A stretch of 64,000 bases of DNA from an uncultured Lachnospiraceae bacterium. GTDB taxonomy: Bacteria > Bacillota > Clostridia > Lachnospirales > Lachnospiraceae. The notes under the pieces were generated by a model that searched no databases, had not been told where the DNA came from, and saw nothing but the letters and a program-made list of their open reading frames with translations. The translations under genes and the position numbers were made by a program. The stretch is taken from assembly GCA_910583615.1 (NCBI GenBank), contig CAJTXP010000011.1, forward strand, positions 52,085-116,084. The letters are read 5' to 3'. This document shows positions 35,824-44,617 of the stretch, piece by piece; positions within the stretch are counted from its first letter, which is position 1, and each line of letters opens with the position of its first letter.

Positions 35824-37268
35824 ACCACAGAATGATACGTTATATAATAGGAAGCCTGACGCAGATGGAAGCAGCCATGCTGCTGGTACCGGCGCTGACT
35901 GCCCTGATCTATGGCGAGGCAGCATGCGTTGCAGTATTTTTGGGAAGCGCGTTGTTCTGTCTTCTGGGCGGACATCTGCTGAAAGGTAAAAAGCCGGATG
36001 ATGTGACGATTTTTTCTTCGGAAGGCTATGTCAGTGTGGCGGTGTGCTGGGTTGTAATGAGTATATGCGGAGCGATGCCGCTGTATTTCAGCGGTTATTT
36101 CCCTAATCCTGTGGATGCGCTCTTTGAGATCGTTTCGGGTTTTACGACGACGGGCGCCACCATATTGAGTGATGTGGAGATTCTTCCTCGATCGGTTCTT
36201 ATGTGGAGGAGTTTTTCCCACTGGGTAGGAGGAATGGGAGTACTGGTTTTCATGCTGGCGCTTCTTCCGATGGCGGGGGCTTCCAGCATGTATCTGATGC
36301 GTGCAGAGAGCCCCGGACCTTCTGTGGGAAAACTGGTGCCGAAAGTGCGCAGTACGGCGAAGATCCTGTATTCGATCTATTTCTTTTTGACGATTGCAGA
36401 ATTTCTGTTTCTGGTGCTGGCAGGATGCCCGGTGTTTGACTCGGTGAATCTTTCTTTTGCAACTGCAGGAACCGGGGGATTCGGCGTACTGAACAGCAGT
36501 GCAGGGGCATATAATGCGGCGATCCAGATAATTCTGACGGCATTTATGATTCTGTTCGGCGTGAATTTTAATGTATATTTTTTGATTTATACAAAAAATA
36601 TCAAGGATGCGTTTCGCTGTGAAGAGGCGCGGATCTATATGGGAATCATAGGAATGTCCGTGCTGCTGATCTCCATCAACACGTATTCCATGTTTACAGG
36701 GCCTGGAGAGACGGTCCGGCATGCGGCGTTCCAGGTGGCATCAATTATTACGACCACCGGTTTTTCTACCGTGGATTTTGAGCTTTGGCCGGAATTCTCA
36801 CGTACCATTCTGGTGATACTGATGTTTGTGGGGGCCTGTGCAGGAAGTACCGGAGGAGGAATCAAGGTTTCCCGCGTCACGATCATGGCAAAAACCATTG
36901 TTAAGGAACTGGCTGTTATGAACCATCCGAGGAATGTGCGGAAAACCCGGTTTGAAGGAAAGCCTGTGGAGCATGAGGTGCTTCGCTCCATCAATGTATT
37001 TCTGATCACATATCTTGGAATCTTTGTTTTGTCCACGTTGGTAATATCGCTGGATGGCCTGGATGGGATCACGAATTTTACAGCAGTGGCTTCCACGATC
37101 AATAATATCGGTCCGGGTCTTTCAAAAGTCGGTCCGACGCAGAATTTTTCCGTTTATTCCAACCTGTCGAAGCTGGTGTTGACGTTTGACATGCTGGCAG
37201 GCCGTCTTGAAATTTTTCCCATGCTGATCATGTGCACGGCAGGATTTAAGAGAAAGCGGTGGAATTGA
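35820..37268 (+). CDS. trkH: Trk/Ktr potassium uptake protein TrkH
   Basis: A 482-residue K+ transporter with eight or more membrane helices in four pore-loop repeats. Selectivity-filter segments are visible as GFTTTGATIL, FATAGTGGFGVLNSS, SIITTTGFSTVDFE and ASTINNIGPGLSKVG. It pairs with TrkA. It is followed by a good terminator at 37303. Confidence 0.93.
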   Translation: MNHRMIRYIIGSLTQMEAAMLLVPALTALIYGEAACVAVFLGSALFCLLGGHLLKGKKPDDVTIFSSEGYVSVAVCWVVMSICGAMPLYFSGYFPNPVDALFEIVSGFTTTGATILSDVEILPRSVLMWRSFSHWVGGMGVLVFMLALLPMAGASSMYLMRAESPGPSVGKLVPKVRSTAKILYSIYFFLTIAEFLFLVLAGCPVFDSVNLSFATAGTGGFGVLNSSAGAYNAAIQIILTAFMILFGVNFNVYFLIYTKNIKDAFRCEEARIYMGIIGMSVLLISINTYSMFTGPGETVRHAAFQVASIITTTGFSTVDFELWPEFSRTILVILMFVGACAGSTGGGIKVSRVTIMAKTIVKELAVMNHPRNVRKTRFEGKPVEHEVLRSINVFLITYLGIFVLSTLVISLDGLDGITNFTAVASTINNIGPGLSKVGPTQNFSVYSNLSKLVLTFDMLAGRLEIFPMLIMCTAGFKRKRWN

Positions 37269-37302
37269 TCGAATTTGGGGAAATTGAATAAAAAATATAC
37301 GC

Positions 37303-37343
37303 AGAGAAGTGTAATTTCGTGATATTTACACTTCTCTTTTTTT
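37303..37343 (+). terminator. Terminator after trkH
   Basis: AGAGAAGTGTAA (37303-37314) pairs with 37326-37337 over 12 bp, followed by a run of seven Ts. Confidence 0.85.
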
Positions 37344-37352
37344 GATAAGTAT

Positions 37353-37394
37353 GTTAAAATATTAACGTTAAATAATTAACGTTAATATTTTAAC
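37353..37394. promoter_or_regulatory. Triple Rex-type operator upstream of adhE
   Basis: Three abutting 14-bp units, each GTTAA-N4-TTAAC, at 37353-37366, 37367-37380 and 37381-37394. Rex, the NADH-sensing repressor of fermentation genes in Clostridia, binds TTGTTAA-N4-TTAACAA-like sites, and adhE is a classic target. The whole block is also a perfect 19-bp inverted repeat with a 4-base centre. It lies about 250 bases before the adhE start; the rest of the leader (37395-37641) is AT-rich, with TACAAT at 37499-37504 as a possible -10 and a small hairpin at 37590-37605. Confidence 0.75.
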
Positions 37395-37641
37395 GAAAAA
37401 TCTTTTTTATATGATGACCTGCTTATAAAGATTTCGCTAAAATGGAAATTTTTATAAGAAATATCAAAAAGATGCTTTCTTTTTTGAAGAGAGTGTGTTA
37501 CAATGTGCCTAAAGATGCGGGTGAAAGAAGAGGATAATTGTAAAAAATATATAATATGGATTTTGTAACTGCAATCAGGAGAAGGGTTTACCAGATTTTT
37601 CTGGTATATCAAATATAAAGTGCTATAGAAGGAGGATATTT

Positions 37642-40260
37642 ATGGCAAAACAGGAAGCTAAAAATGCACCGGAACCAAAGACTGAGGTGGAGCTGCTGCA
37701 GGAAAAGATCGCTGCGATGAGGGAAGCGCAGAAGGTTTTTGCTACGTTCACAGAGGAGCAGGTAGACAAGATCTTCTTCGAGGCGGCCATGGCTGCAAAC
37801 AAACAGCGTATTCCGCTTGCAAAGCTGGCCTGCGAAGAGACCGGTATGGGTGTGGTGGAAGACAAGGTCATCAAGAATCATTATGCTGCTGAGTATATGT
37901 ATAATGCTTATAAGAAGGTTAAGACCGTTGGCGTGATCGAAGAGGATACTGCTTTTGGTATCAAGAAGATCGCAGAGCCGGTAGGCCTTGTGGGAGCAGT
38001 CATCCCGACGACGAACCCGACCTCTACCGCTATCTTCAAGTGTCTGATCTGTCTGAAGACCAGGAATGCGATTATCATCAGCCCGCATCCCCGTGCAAAG
38101 AAGTGTACCATCGAAGCTGCAAGGATCGTTCTGGAAGCAGCAGTGAAAGCAGGCGCTCCGGAAGGTATCATCGGCTGGGTAGATGAGCCCACCATCGAGC
38201 TCTCCAACCTGATCATGAAGTCTGTGGACGTGATCCTGGCAACCGGCGGCCCCGGCATGGTGAAGGCTGCTTATTCTTCTGGTAATCCGGCAATCGGCGT
38301 AGGTCCTGGAAATACACCGGTTATCATGGACAGCAGCTGCGACATCCAGACAGCAGTCTACTCTGTCATCCATTCCAAGACGTTTGACAATGGTATGATC
38401 TGTGCATCCGAGCAGTCTGTAACTGCAATTGCAGATATCTATGATGCAGTAAGAAAAGAATTCATCAAGCGCGGCTGCCATATGCTGAACAAGGATGAAC
38501 TGGACAAGGTACGCAAGATTATCCTGACCGAGGCAGGCACTGTCAATCCGAAGATTGTAGGACAGAAGGCTGCAACGATCGCAGAACTGGCTGGATTTAC
38601 CGTACCGGCTGAGACCAAGATCCTGATTGGTGAGGTTACTTCTGTAGATGTATCCGAGCCCTTCGCACATGAGAAGCTTTCTCCGGTACTGGCGCTCTAC
38701 AAGGCACCGGACTTCAAGACCGCTCTGGATATGGCAGAGAGACTGGTGGCAGACGGTGGCTACGGCCATACCTCTTCTCTGTACATCCATCCGTCACAGA
38801 CTGAGAAGATGGCAGAGCATGCAGCCCGCATGAAGACCTGCCGTATTCTGGTGAATACACCTTCTTCTCATGGTGGAATCGGTGACCTTTACAACTTCAA
38901 GCTGGCTCCGTCTCTCACCCTTGGCTGCGGTTCCTACGGCGGAAACTCCGTATCAGAGAACGTAAATGTGAAACATCTGATCAATATCAAGACCGTTGCT
39001 GAAAGGAGAGAGAATATGCTTTGGTTCCGTACACCTCAGAAGGTTTACTTTAAGAAAGGCTGTCTGCCGGTTGCGCTGGACGAGCTGAAAACATACTATG
39101 GAAAGAAGAAAGCCTTCATCGTTACGGATACATTTCTTTACACCAGCGGTATGACAAAAGCGATTACGGATCAGCTGGACAATATGGGTATCTCCCATAC
39201 CTGCTTCTATGAGGTAGCTCCGGACCCGACGCTTCAGATCGCACGGAAAGGTCTTGAGCAGCTGAAGGCATTCGGACCGGATGTCATCATCGCTCTGGGT
39301 GGCGGTTCCTCCATGGATGCCGGCAAGATCATGTGGCTCATGTATGAGCATCCGGAGTGCAATTTTGAAGATCTGGCTATGGACTTCATGGATATCCGTA
39401 AGAGAGTCTATGTATTCCCGAAGATGGGTGAGAAGGCAATGTTCGTTGCAATCCCGACTTCTTCCGGTACCGGTTCCGAGGTGACTCCGTTCGCAATTAT
39501 CACGGACGCTGATACAGGTACCAAGTGGCCCATCGCTGACTATGAGCTGCTGCCGAACATGGCGATCATAGATACTGATTTCATGATGAATCAGCCCAAG
39601 GGTCTGACCAGTGCTTCCGGTATCGACGCGCTGACCCATGCGCTGGAGGCTTATGCATCCATCATGGCTACAGACTATACAGACGGCCTTGCACTGATGG
39701 CTACCAAGAATATCTTCACTTATCTGCCCAGCGCTTATGACAAGGGTGCTGCAGATCCGATTGCAAGAGAGAAGATGGCGAACGCTTCCACCATGGCTGG
39801 TATGGCATTCGCAAATGCATTCCTGGGAATCTGCCATTCCATGGCTCATAAGCTGGGTGCATATCATCACCTGCCCCACGGAGTTGCAAACGCTCTGCTG
39901 ATCGAGCTTGTTATGCGCTATAACGCAGATCCGGCACCGGTGAAGATGGGAACCTTCTCCCAGTATCCGTATCCGCATGCAAAGGAAAGATACTGCGAGA
40001 TGGCAAGATTCGTCGGTATTCAGGGCAAGAATGATGATGAAGTATTCGAGAACTTCATCAAAGCGATTGCAGACCTGAAAGCAAAAGTGGGCATCAAGAG
40101 GACGATCAAGGAATACGGCATCAAGGAAGAAGACTTCATGGCTACGCTGGATGAGATGGTGGAGAACGCCTTCAACGATCAGTGTACTGGTGCAAATCCG
40201 AGATATCCGCTGATGGAAGAGATGAAAGCGATCTATCTGAAAGCTTATCATGAAGGTTAA
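37642..40260 (+). CDS. adhE: Bifunctional aldehyde/alcohol dehydrogenase AdhE
   Basis: An 872-residue fermentation enzyme that reduces acetyl-CoA to acetaldehyde and then ethanol, using two NADH. The N-terminal CoA-acylating aldehyde dehydrogenase domain (to about residue 440) has catalytic C254 in FDNGMICASEQS. The C-terminal iron-dependent alcohol dehydrogenase domain has GGGSSMDAGKIMW for NAD(H) and HSMAHKLGAYHHLPHG with metal-binding histidines. AdhE forms long helical filaments (spirosomes). AAGGAGG precedes the ATG. Codon use is visibly more biased (GAAGGT, GCA, AAG) than in neighbours, suggesting high expression. It lies on element 1 with a long leader and a Rex-type operator. Confidence 0.96.
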   Translation: MAKQEAKNAPEPKTEVELLQEKIAAMREAQKVFATFTEEQVDKIFFEAAMAANKQRIPLAKLACEETGMGVVEDKVIKNHYAAEYMYNAYKKVKTVGVIEEDTAFGIKKIAEPVGLVGAVIPTTNPTSTAIFKCLICLKTRNAIIISPHPRAKKCTIEAARIVLEAAVKAGAPEGIIGWVDEPTIELSNLIMKSVDVILATGGPGMVKAAYSSGNPAIGVGPGNTPVIMDSSCDIQTAVYSVIHSKTFDNGMICASEQSVTAIADIYDAVRKEFIKRGCHMLNKDELDKVRKIILTEAGTVNPKIVGQKAATIAELAGFTVPAETKILIGEVTSVDVSEPFAHEKLSPVLALYKAPDFKTALDMAERLVADGGYGHTSSLYIHPSQTEKMAEHAARMKTCRILVNTPSSHGGIGDLYNFKLAPSLTLGCGSYGGNSVSENVNVKHLINIKTVAERRENMLWFRTPQKVYFKKGCLPVALDELKTYYGKKKAFIVTDTFLYTSGMTKAITDQLDNMGISHTCFYEVAPDPTLQIARKGLEQLKAFGPDVIIALGGGSSMDAGKIMWLMYEHPECNFEDLAMDFMDIRKRVYVFPKMGEKAMFVAIPTSSGTGSEVTPFAIITDADTGTKWPIADYELLPNMAIIDTDFMMNQPKGLTSASGIDALTHALEAYASIMATDYTDGLALMATKNIFTYLPSAYDKGAADPIAREKMANASTMAGMAFANAFLGICHSMAHKLGAYHHLPHGVANALLIELVMRYNADPAPVKMGTFSQYPYPHAKERYCEMARFVGIQGKNDDEVFENFIKAIADLKAKVGIKRTIKEYGIKEEDFMATLDEMVENAFNDQCTGANPRYPLMEEMKAIYLKAYHEG

Positions 40261-40281
40261 TTGTTTCTAAATCAGGTTTTT

Positions 40282-40307
40282 AAGGAGCGCCGAAAGGCGC
40301 TCCTTTT
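40282..40307 (+). terminator. adhE terminator
   Basis: Perfect 10-bp stem AAGGAGCGCC with its complement around a GAAA tetraloop, ending in four Ts. Confidence 0.9.
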
Positions 40308-40389
40308 CAATGCTTCCAACGGTGAAAAAAGAATGATATGTATCCTGATTCTTACGAAGGATCAGCGGTCAGTGTTCTGAAGGTTCCTC

Positions 40390-42033
40390 TTATGGAGGTT
40401 CTGGCATCCGGCCCTTTTGTCCGCTCCGGTTCACACAGCGTTGCTGAGTATCCAGGCAGGAGCATTTTACAGCATCCCTGTGTTCATTTTTATAATGAAT
40501 TCGGATGGTGTTATCAGAGCGGCAGAAGGTAATATGGGAAACGAAGGATTTCAGCAGTTCGTTTTTGGCGCCTTCGGCCATATATTCTCCTCTCAGCAGC
40601 ATGGGGATATCAGACAGCGTGAACCGGATATACCTGGGAATCCGGGCATCGGCAGCGGTCCGGTTCTGTATCTTTGACTGCAGATATTTAAGCTGTTTTA
40701 TGCAGACGGTTTTTCTGGTTCGGTATTCTTCCAGAGAATCAATGCCGGATTCATAGGCCGCCTGTATGCGATCCAGACGCTGGCGCTGTTGTTCCAAGCG
40801 CTTGGAAAGCACCACATTTTGGGGATTGTGGTCTGTCGGGCCGAAGGAAGGACGGATTGTGACCTTTTGGCGGAAGGCATGATGGCCTGAACCTGCTTCT
40901 GATTCGTCGGGATCTGCCAGGGATGCAGGCAGCTGTTGCGTCGGAACAGTTTTCTGTCCGGAGAGCTGTCTGTTTAAATCAGTCTCCAGCGCGGACAGAA
41001 CAGCCTGGTTCAGAAGATTCAGCCGGATATGATGGCTCTGGCTGCACAGTCCTTTGGCGTAACGGCAGCATTGGAGTGATCTGCCTTTTTCAGCAGTGGT
41101 CAGAGTTCCTCCGCAGTAGCTGCACCGGACCAGGCCGTGAAGCATATACCGGGCGGGGGCGGTCCTGGAACGTACCGGATGCGATGACTTCATTTCATGG
41201 ATCCGCCGCTGAACCGCATGAAAAGTTTCCGGTTCCACGAGAGGGGGATGATGGCCGTCTACGATGCGCATGGAAGCGGCGGCTTTGGTACGGCGGACAT
41301 GTGTATTCGGAAGGGAGGAAGTATGTTCTGCTGAGCGGCGAAGTTTCCCCAGATAAGCGGGGTTGGATAAAATGTATTCTATGGATCTTCCTTCAAAACG
41401 ATTGCCGCGGGAGGTAAATATGCCCATTTCGTTTAACCGGGAAGCGATCTGACGGTAAGACATTCCGTTTAGAAAATCACGGAAGATCATGGGAACGACA
41501 GAAGCTTTATCCGGATCCGGCTCAAAATGTTTGGAGCCCATACGGTAACCGAAGGGGGGAATGGATACGACGCCGCCCCGGGAGAATTTCTCATTCATGC
41601 CTCTTCGGACCTCCTGTGCCAGATTGATGGAATAATATTCATCCATGGCCTCCAACAGAGCTTCGATCAGTATGGAGGTGGGATCGTCGGACAGGTGTTC
41701 TGTGATGGATACTACCTGAATGCCGCAGTCCCGGCGGAGCATGGATTTATAGAGGATGCTGTCCTGACGGCTGCGGGCAAAGCGCGAGAATTTCCAGACG
41801 AGGATCAAGTCAAAGGGCCGGGGCTTCTGCTTCGCAAGACCGATCATTTTCAGAAAAGAGGGCCGTTTGTCGGCGGATCTTCCGCTGATTCCCTCATCCA
41901 GGAAGACAAGCTCCTCCGGCAGGATCAGGTCATGAGCGCCGGCATATTCCTGTATTTTTTTTAACTGGCTGTCCGGAGAGTATTCCGTCTGGTCTTCTGT
42001 GGAAACCCGGATATAGGCGGCGGCTGTCTGCAT
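40390..42033 (-). CDS. Large serine recombinase of element 1
   Basis: A 547-residue site-specific recombinase. The catalytic serine is S11 in AAAYIRVSTEDQ. The resolvase catalytic domain runs to about residue 150, with the active-site Arg region LVWKFSRFARS. A recombinase domain follows (GGVVSIPPFGYR, GRSIEYILSNPAYLGKL), then a zinc ribbon (CSYCGG and CC...C) and a coiled coil. This is the SpoIVCA/SprA class that excises intervening elements by one-step recombination. GGAG at 42043-42046 precedes the ATG. A weak sigmaE-like promoter can be drawn upstream. It starts 402 bases from the right boundary of element 1, the usual place for its own integrase. Confidence 0.9.
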   Translation of the reverse strand: MQTAAAYIRVSTEDQTEYSPDSQLKKIQEYAGAHDLILPEELVFLDEGISGRSADKRPSFLKMIGLAKQKPRPFDLILVWKFSRFARSRQDSILYKSMLRRDCGIQVVSITEHLSDDPTSILIEALLEAMDEYYSINLAQEVRRGMNEKFSRGGVVSIPPFGYRMGSKHFEPDPDKASVVPMIFRDFLNGMSYRQIASRLNEMGIFTSRGNRFEGRSIEYILSNPAYLGKLRRSAEHTSSLPNTHVRRTKAAASMRIVDGHHPPLVEPETFHAVQRRIHEMKSSHPVRSRTAPARYMLHGLVRCSYCGGTLTTAEKGRSLQCCRYAKGLCSQSHHIRLNLLNQAVLSALETDLNRQLSGQKTVPTQQLPASLADPDESEAGSGHHAFRQKVTIRPSFGPTDHNPQNVVLSKRLEQQRQRLDRIQAAYESGIDSLEEYRTRKTVCIKQLKYLQSKIQNRTAADARIPRYIRFTLSDIPMLLRGEYMAEGAKNELLKSFVSHITFCRSDNTIRIHYKNEHRDAVKCSCLDTQQRCVNRSGQKGRMPEPP

Positions 42034-42063
42034 GGGGCGGACTCCGTTTCTGGTTTTTGCTTT

Positions 42064-42094
42064 ATTTTATTCGTGCAGATCCTGTCCTTATTCC
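42064..42094 (-). promoter_or_regulatory. Weak sigmaE-like promoter of recombinase 1
   Basis: On the minus strand GGAATAAG (42094-42087), 15 bp, AATAAAAT (42071-42064) shares the ATA core and the ATAAAAT end with the element-2 promoter at the same spacing, but its first -10 base differs from the consensus C. Confidence 0.3.
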
Positions 42095-42203
42095 TGCGGG
42101 TTTGGGCAGATGCTTTTCCGAAATTGTGAAAATGGTTCGTTAATGCTGAATGCCTTCTGGATTTTTACATAGATTGTACAAAGGAAAACATGGAGGATGT
42201 TTC

Positions 42204-42416
42204 ATGGCCTGCAGCAGAGAACCGGGATTACTGTCGTCTGTAATCGTTGGAGAGGATGGAACAGAGACGAAATGGAATCAGTTGTCGGAACAGGAGAAGG
42301 AGAGGCTGATAGAAAATATCTGCCGGAAGACAGGTGAGCGGCTGAGTGTGTACTATTCTTCCCATCCGGAAGAATGGGAAGAATTTGCAGGGAAGATACA
42401 GGAGGGGGACAGATAG
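42204..42416 (+). CDS. Small ORF of element 1, candidate excision factor
   Basis: A 70-residue acidic protein, unrecognised, with a likely helix LSEQEKERLIENICRKTGER. GGAGG at 42193-42197 precedes the ATG at good spacing, so it is probably translated. It ends 18 bases before the right repeat of element 1. Excision by serine integrases usually needs a small recombination directionality factor, such as SprB for SprA, often encoded beside the integrase and att site; that role is inferred from position only. Confidence 0.6.
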   Translation: MACSREPGLLSSVIVGEDGTETKWNQLSEQEKERLIENICRKTGERLSVYYSSHPEEWEEFAGKIQEGDR

Positions 42417-42434
42417 TCTTGTCATATCTTCCCG

Positions 42435-42451
42435 CAGTTCGGCGGTCCCGA
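42435..42451 (+). repeat. attR-like site of element 1
   Basis: Exact copy of 34315-34331. The left flank is element sequence; the right flank is cotJC. Confidence 0.85.
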
Positions 42452-42908
42452 TGGAGAGCTCAGCGCAAGCATGCGGTATCTGGCCCAGCGGTATACCATG
42501 CCTTATAAGGAGTGCAAAGCGACACTTACGGATATCGGTACAGAAGAACTGGCACATCTGGAAATGATCTGTGCGATCGTCTATCAGCTCACCAGAAACA
42601 TGACCATGGAGCAGATCAAAGAATCCGGATTTGACACGTATTACGTGGACCATACAGCGGCTTTGTGGCCCACAGCGGCTGCAGGTATTCCTCATAATGC
42701 CTGTGAGTACCAGTCCAAGGGAGATATTCTTACGGATTTGTTTGAGGATCTGGCAGCAGAGCAGAAAGCACGCACAACCTACGACAACCTGCTTCGTGTT
42801 GTGAAAGATCCGGACGTGGCAGATCCGCTCCGGTTCCTCAGAATGAGGGAAGTGGTGCATTTCCAGCGGTTCGGTGAAACAAAGCGGGCGGTATCAAGTG
42901 GACTTTGA
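42435..42908 (+). CDS. cotJC: cotJC piece 2 of 3 (central)
   Basis: The frame starts in the right repeat of element 1 (QFGGPD) and reads GELSASMRYLAQRYTMPYK and on to HFQRFGE at 42878. It contains the di-manganese ligand motifs of the catalase-like fold: TEELAHLEM, DLAAEQKARTTYD and REVVHFQRFGE. At 42870-42878 it meets element 2, reads ten foreign codons and stops at 42908. There is no start codon or ribosome site of its own before the first residues. No stop or frameshift disturbs the 148 codons, so it has not decayed. Confidence 0.9.
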   Translation, partial: QFGGPDGELSASMRYLAQRYTMPYKECKATLTDIGTEELAHLEMICAIVYQLTRNMTMEQIKESGFDTYYVDHTAALWPTAAAGIPHNACEYQSKGDILTDLFEDLAAEQKARTTYDNLLRVVKDPDVADPLRFLRMREVVHFQRFGETKRAVSSGL

Positions 42909-42954
42909 TGAAAAAGTCTTCACTTTCCATAATCTTTCCATATTCAGAAAATAA

Positions 42955-42983
42955 TTGAATATGAATGAGAGAATTGCTATACT
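42955..42983 (+). promoter_or_regulatory. Promoter of the element-2 cargo gene
   Basis: TTGAAT (42955-42960), 17 bp, TATACT (42978-42983), with GGGAGG 13 bases downstream: a vegetative promoter. Confidence 0.75.
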
Positions 42984-43009
42984 AAGAAAAGGAAAGGGAG
43001 GTTGCATCT

Positions 43010-44584
43010 ATGGGCATTTATCTGAATCCGGGGAACAGGGGTTTTTGGGAGTCTGTCCGCTCTGAAATTTATGTGGATAAAACAGGATTGATTGCAGAGA
43101 CAAATAAATGTATCAATACAGAGCAGAAGTTTCTTTGTGTGAGCAGGCCCAGACGCTTTGGAAAATCCATGGCCCTGAAAATGCTTGCGGCTTATTACAG
43201 CCGCGGTTGTGATTCCGAAGAACTGTTTGCAGGATTCAGCATTGCGGGGCATCCGACGTATCAGGAGCATTTGAACCGATATGATGTGGTTTTTCTGAAT
43301 ATGCAGCAGTTCCTGATTGAGGCGGCTCCCGGGAAGGTGACAGAATATCTGGAACAGGAAGTGCTGGAAGAATTAAACGAAGAGTATGGAACTGTTTTAA
43401 AAGGGCGTGAAATGGGGCTTGCCGCTGCGTTTCGGAAAATCTATGCCAAAACGGAGAAGCAGTTTATTTTTCTGATCGACGAGTGGGACTGTGTCATGCG
43501 TGAAAGGCAGGAGTCGGAAACGCTGCAAAAACAGTATCTGGATTTTTTAAGGAATCTTTTAAAAGACCAGCCGTATGTTGCGTTTGCGTATATGACCGGT
43601 ATTCTTCCTGTAAAAAAATATGGCCAGCATTCGGCACTGAATATGTTCTGGGAGTATTCTATGACGAACCAGTTTGCTTTTGAGGAATATACCGGTTTTA
43701 CGGAACATGAGGTAAAAACATTATGCGGGAAATATGATATGGATTTTGCCTTGATCAGCGACTGGTATGATGGGTATCAGTTCCGGGAGTTTCAGCATAT
43801 TTATAATCCAAGGTCTGTCGTTGCGGCAATGAAAAACCGCATCCTGTCAAATTACTGGACTTCAACAGAGACTTATGAAGCGCTGAAAATCTATATAGAT
43901 ATGGATTTCGACGGGCTTCGGTCAGATATTGTACAGATGCTCGGCGGCGGACGCGTCAAAGTCAATATGCGGAGTTTTCAGAATGATATGAAGAATTTCA
44001 GGACAAAAGATGATGTGCTTACACTGTTGATCCATTTGGGATACCTTGCCTGTGATTCCAGAGAAGAAGAAGCGTTTATTCCCAATAAGGAAATCATTGG
44101 AGAGTTTGAAAATGCCATGAGTGTAAGCGGCTGGCCGGAAATTGTGCGCATTTTGAAGGCGTCAGACCAGCTGCTGAAAGATACGCTGAATGGGGATGAA
44201 AAAAGCGTTGCCGAGGGACTTGACAGGGCGCATACAGAAGCCGCCTCGATTCTGACTTATAACGATGAAAATTCGCTGGCGTGTGCGATTGGCCTTGCAT
44301 ATTACAGCGCAAGAAAAGATTACAGGCTCATAAGGGAGCTGCCCGCAGGACGTGGTTTTGCCGATATCGTATTTTTACCGCTGCCTTCCGTAAAGAAACC
44401 GGCGCTTGTGGTAGAGCTGAAATATGACAAGACAGCTCATACAGCAATACAGCAGATCAAAGACAGGCAGTATACGCAGGCGCTTAACGAATACGCGGGG
44501 GAAATACTGGCTGTAGGAATCAATTACGATCGGGACAATGTCAACAAACCCCACAGCTGTGTGATAGAGAGGATAGAAAAGTAA
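43010..44584 (+). CDS. AAA-ATPase-like / PD-(D/E)XK nuclease-like protein
   Basis: A 524-residue protein of a family common in Bacteroidetes and Clostridia (AAA-ATPase_like with a C-terminal PDDEXK_9-type domain). The N-terminus begins YLNPGNRGFWESVRSEIYVDKTGLI, then the P-loop-like SRPRRFGKSMALKML and a Walker B-like FIFLIDEWD. The C-terminus has GRGFADIVFLP and then ALVVELKYDK, the D...ExK pattern of a nuclease fold. These proteins occur in many copies and move often; biological role unknown. Here it is the only cargo of element 2. GGGAGG at 42996-43001 decides the start. Confidence 0.82.
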   Translation: MGIYLNPGNRGFWESVRSEIYVDKTGLIAETNKCINTEQKFLCVSRPRRFGKSMALKMLAAYYSRGCDSEELFAGFSIAGHPTYQEHLNRYDVVFLNMQQFLIEAAPGKVTEYLEQEVLEELNEEYGTVLKGREMGLAAAFRKIYAKTEKQFIFLIDEWDCVMRERQESETLQKQYLDFLRNLLKDQPYVAFAYMTGILPVKKYGQHSALNMFWEYSMTNQFAFEEYTGFTEHEVKTLCGKYDMDFALISDWYDGYQFREFQHIYNPRSVVAAMKNRILSNYWTSTETYEALKIYIDMDFDGLRSDIVQMLGGGRVKVNMRSFQNDMKNFRTKDDVLTLLIHLGYLACDSREEEAFIPNKEIIGEFENAMSVSGWPEIVRILKASDQLLKDTLNGDEKSVAEGLDRAHTEAASILTYNDENSLACAIGLAYYSARKDYRLIRELPAGRGFADIVFLPLPSVKKPALVVELKYDKTAHTAIQQIKDRQYTQALNEYAGEILAVGINYDRDNVNKPHSCVIERIEK

Positions 44585-44587
44585 TAG

Positions 44588-44617
44588 AAAATGACACTCT
44601 GCGGGAGTGTCATTTTT
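44588..44617. terminator. Bidirectional terminator between cargo gene and recombinase 2
   Basis: Twelve-bp stem (44588-44599 with 44605-44616), an A run on the left and a T run on the right, so it can stop both convergent genes. Confidence 0.85.

Larger units (their letters stand above)
34315..42451. mobile_element. Intervening element 1 in cotJC (about 8.1 kb)
   Basis: The element is bounded by exact 17-bp direct repeats (34315-34331 and 42435-42451), 8120 bp apart, lying in the cotJC codons for QFGGPD. It holds, in order, trkA, trkH, adhE, a large serine recombinase on the minus strand and a small plus-strand ORF next to the right end. Excision at the repeats would leave one repeat copy and restore the cotJC frame exactly. 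The layout parallels skin (sigK) and other sporulation intervening elements, where the recombinase gene lies near one end. No phage structural genes are seen. Excision is inferred, not shown. Confidence 0.82.
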
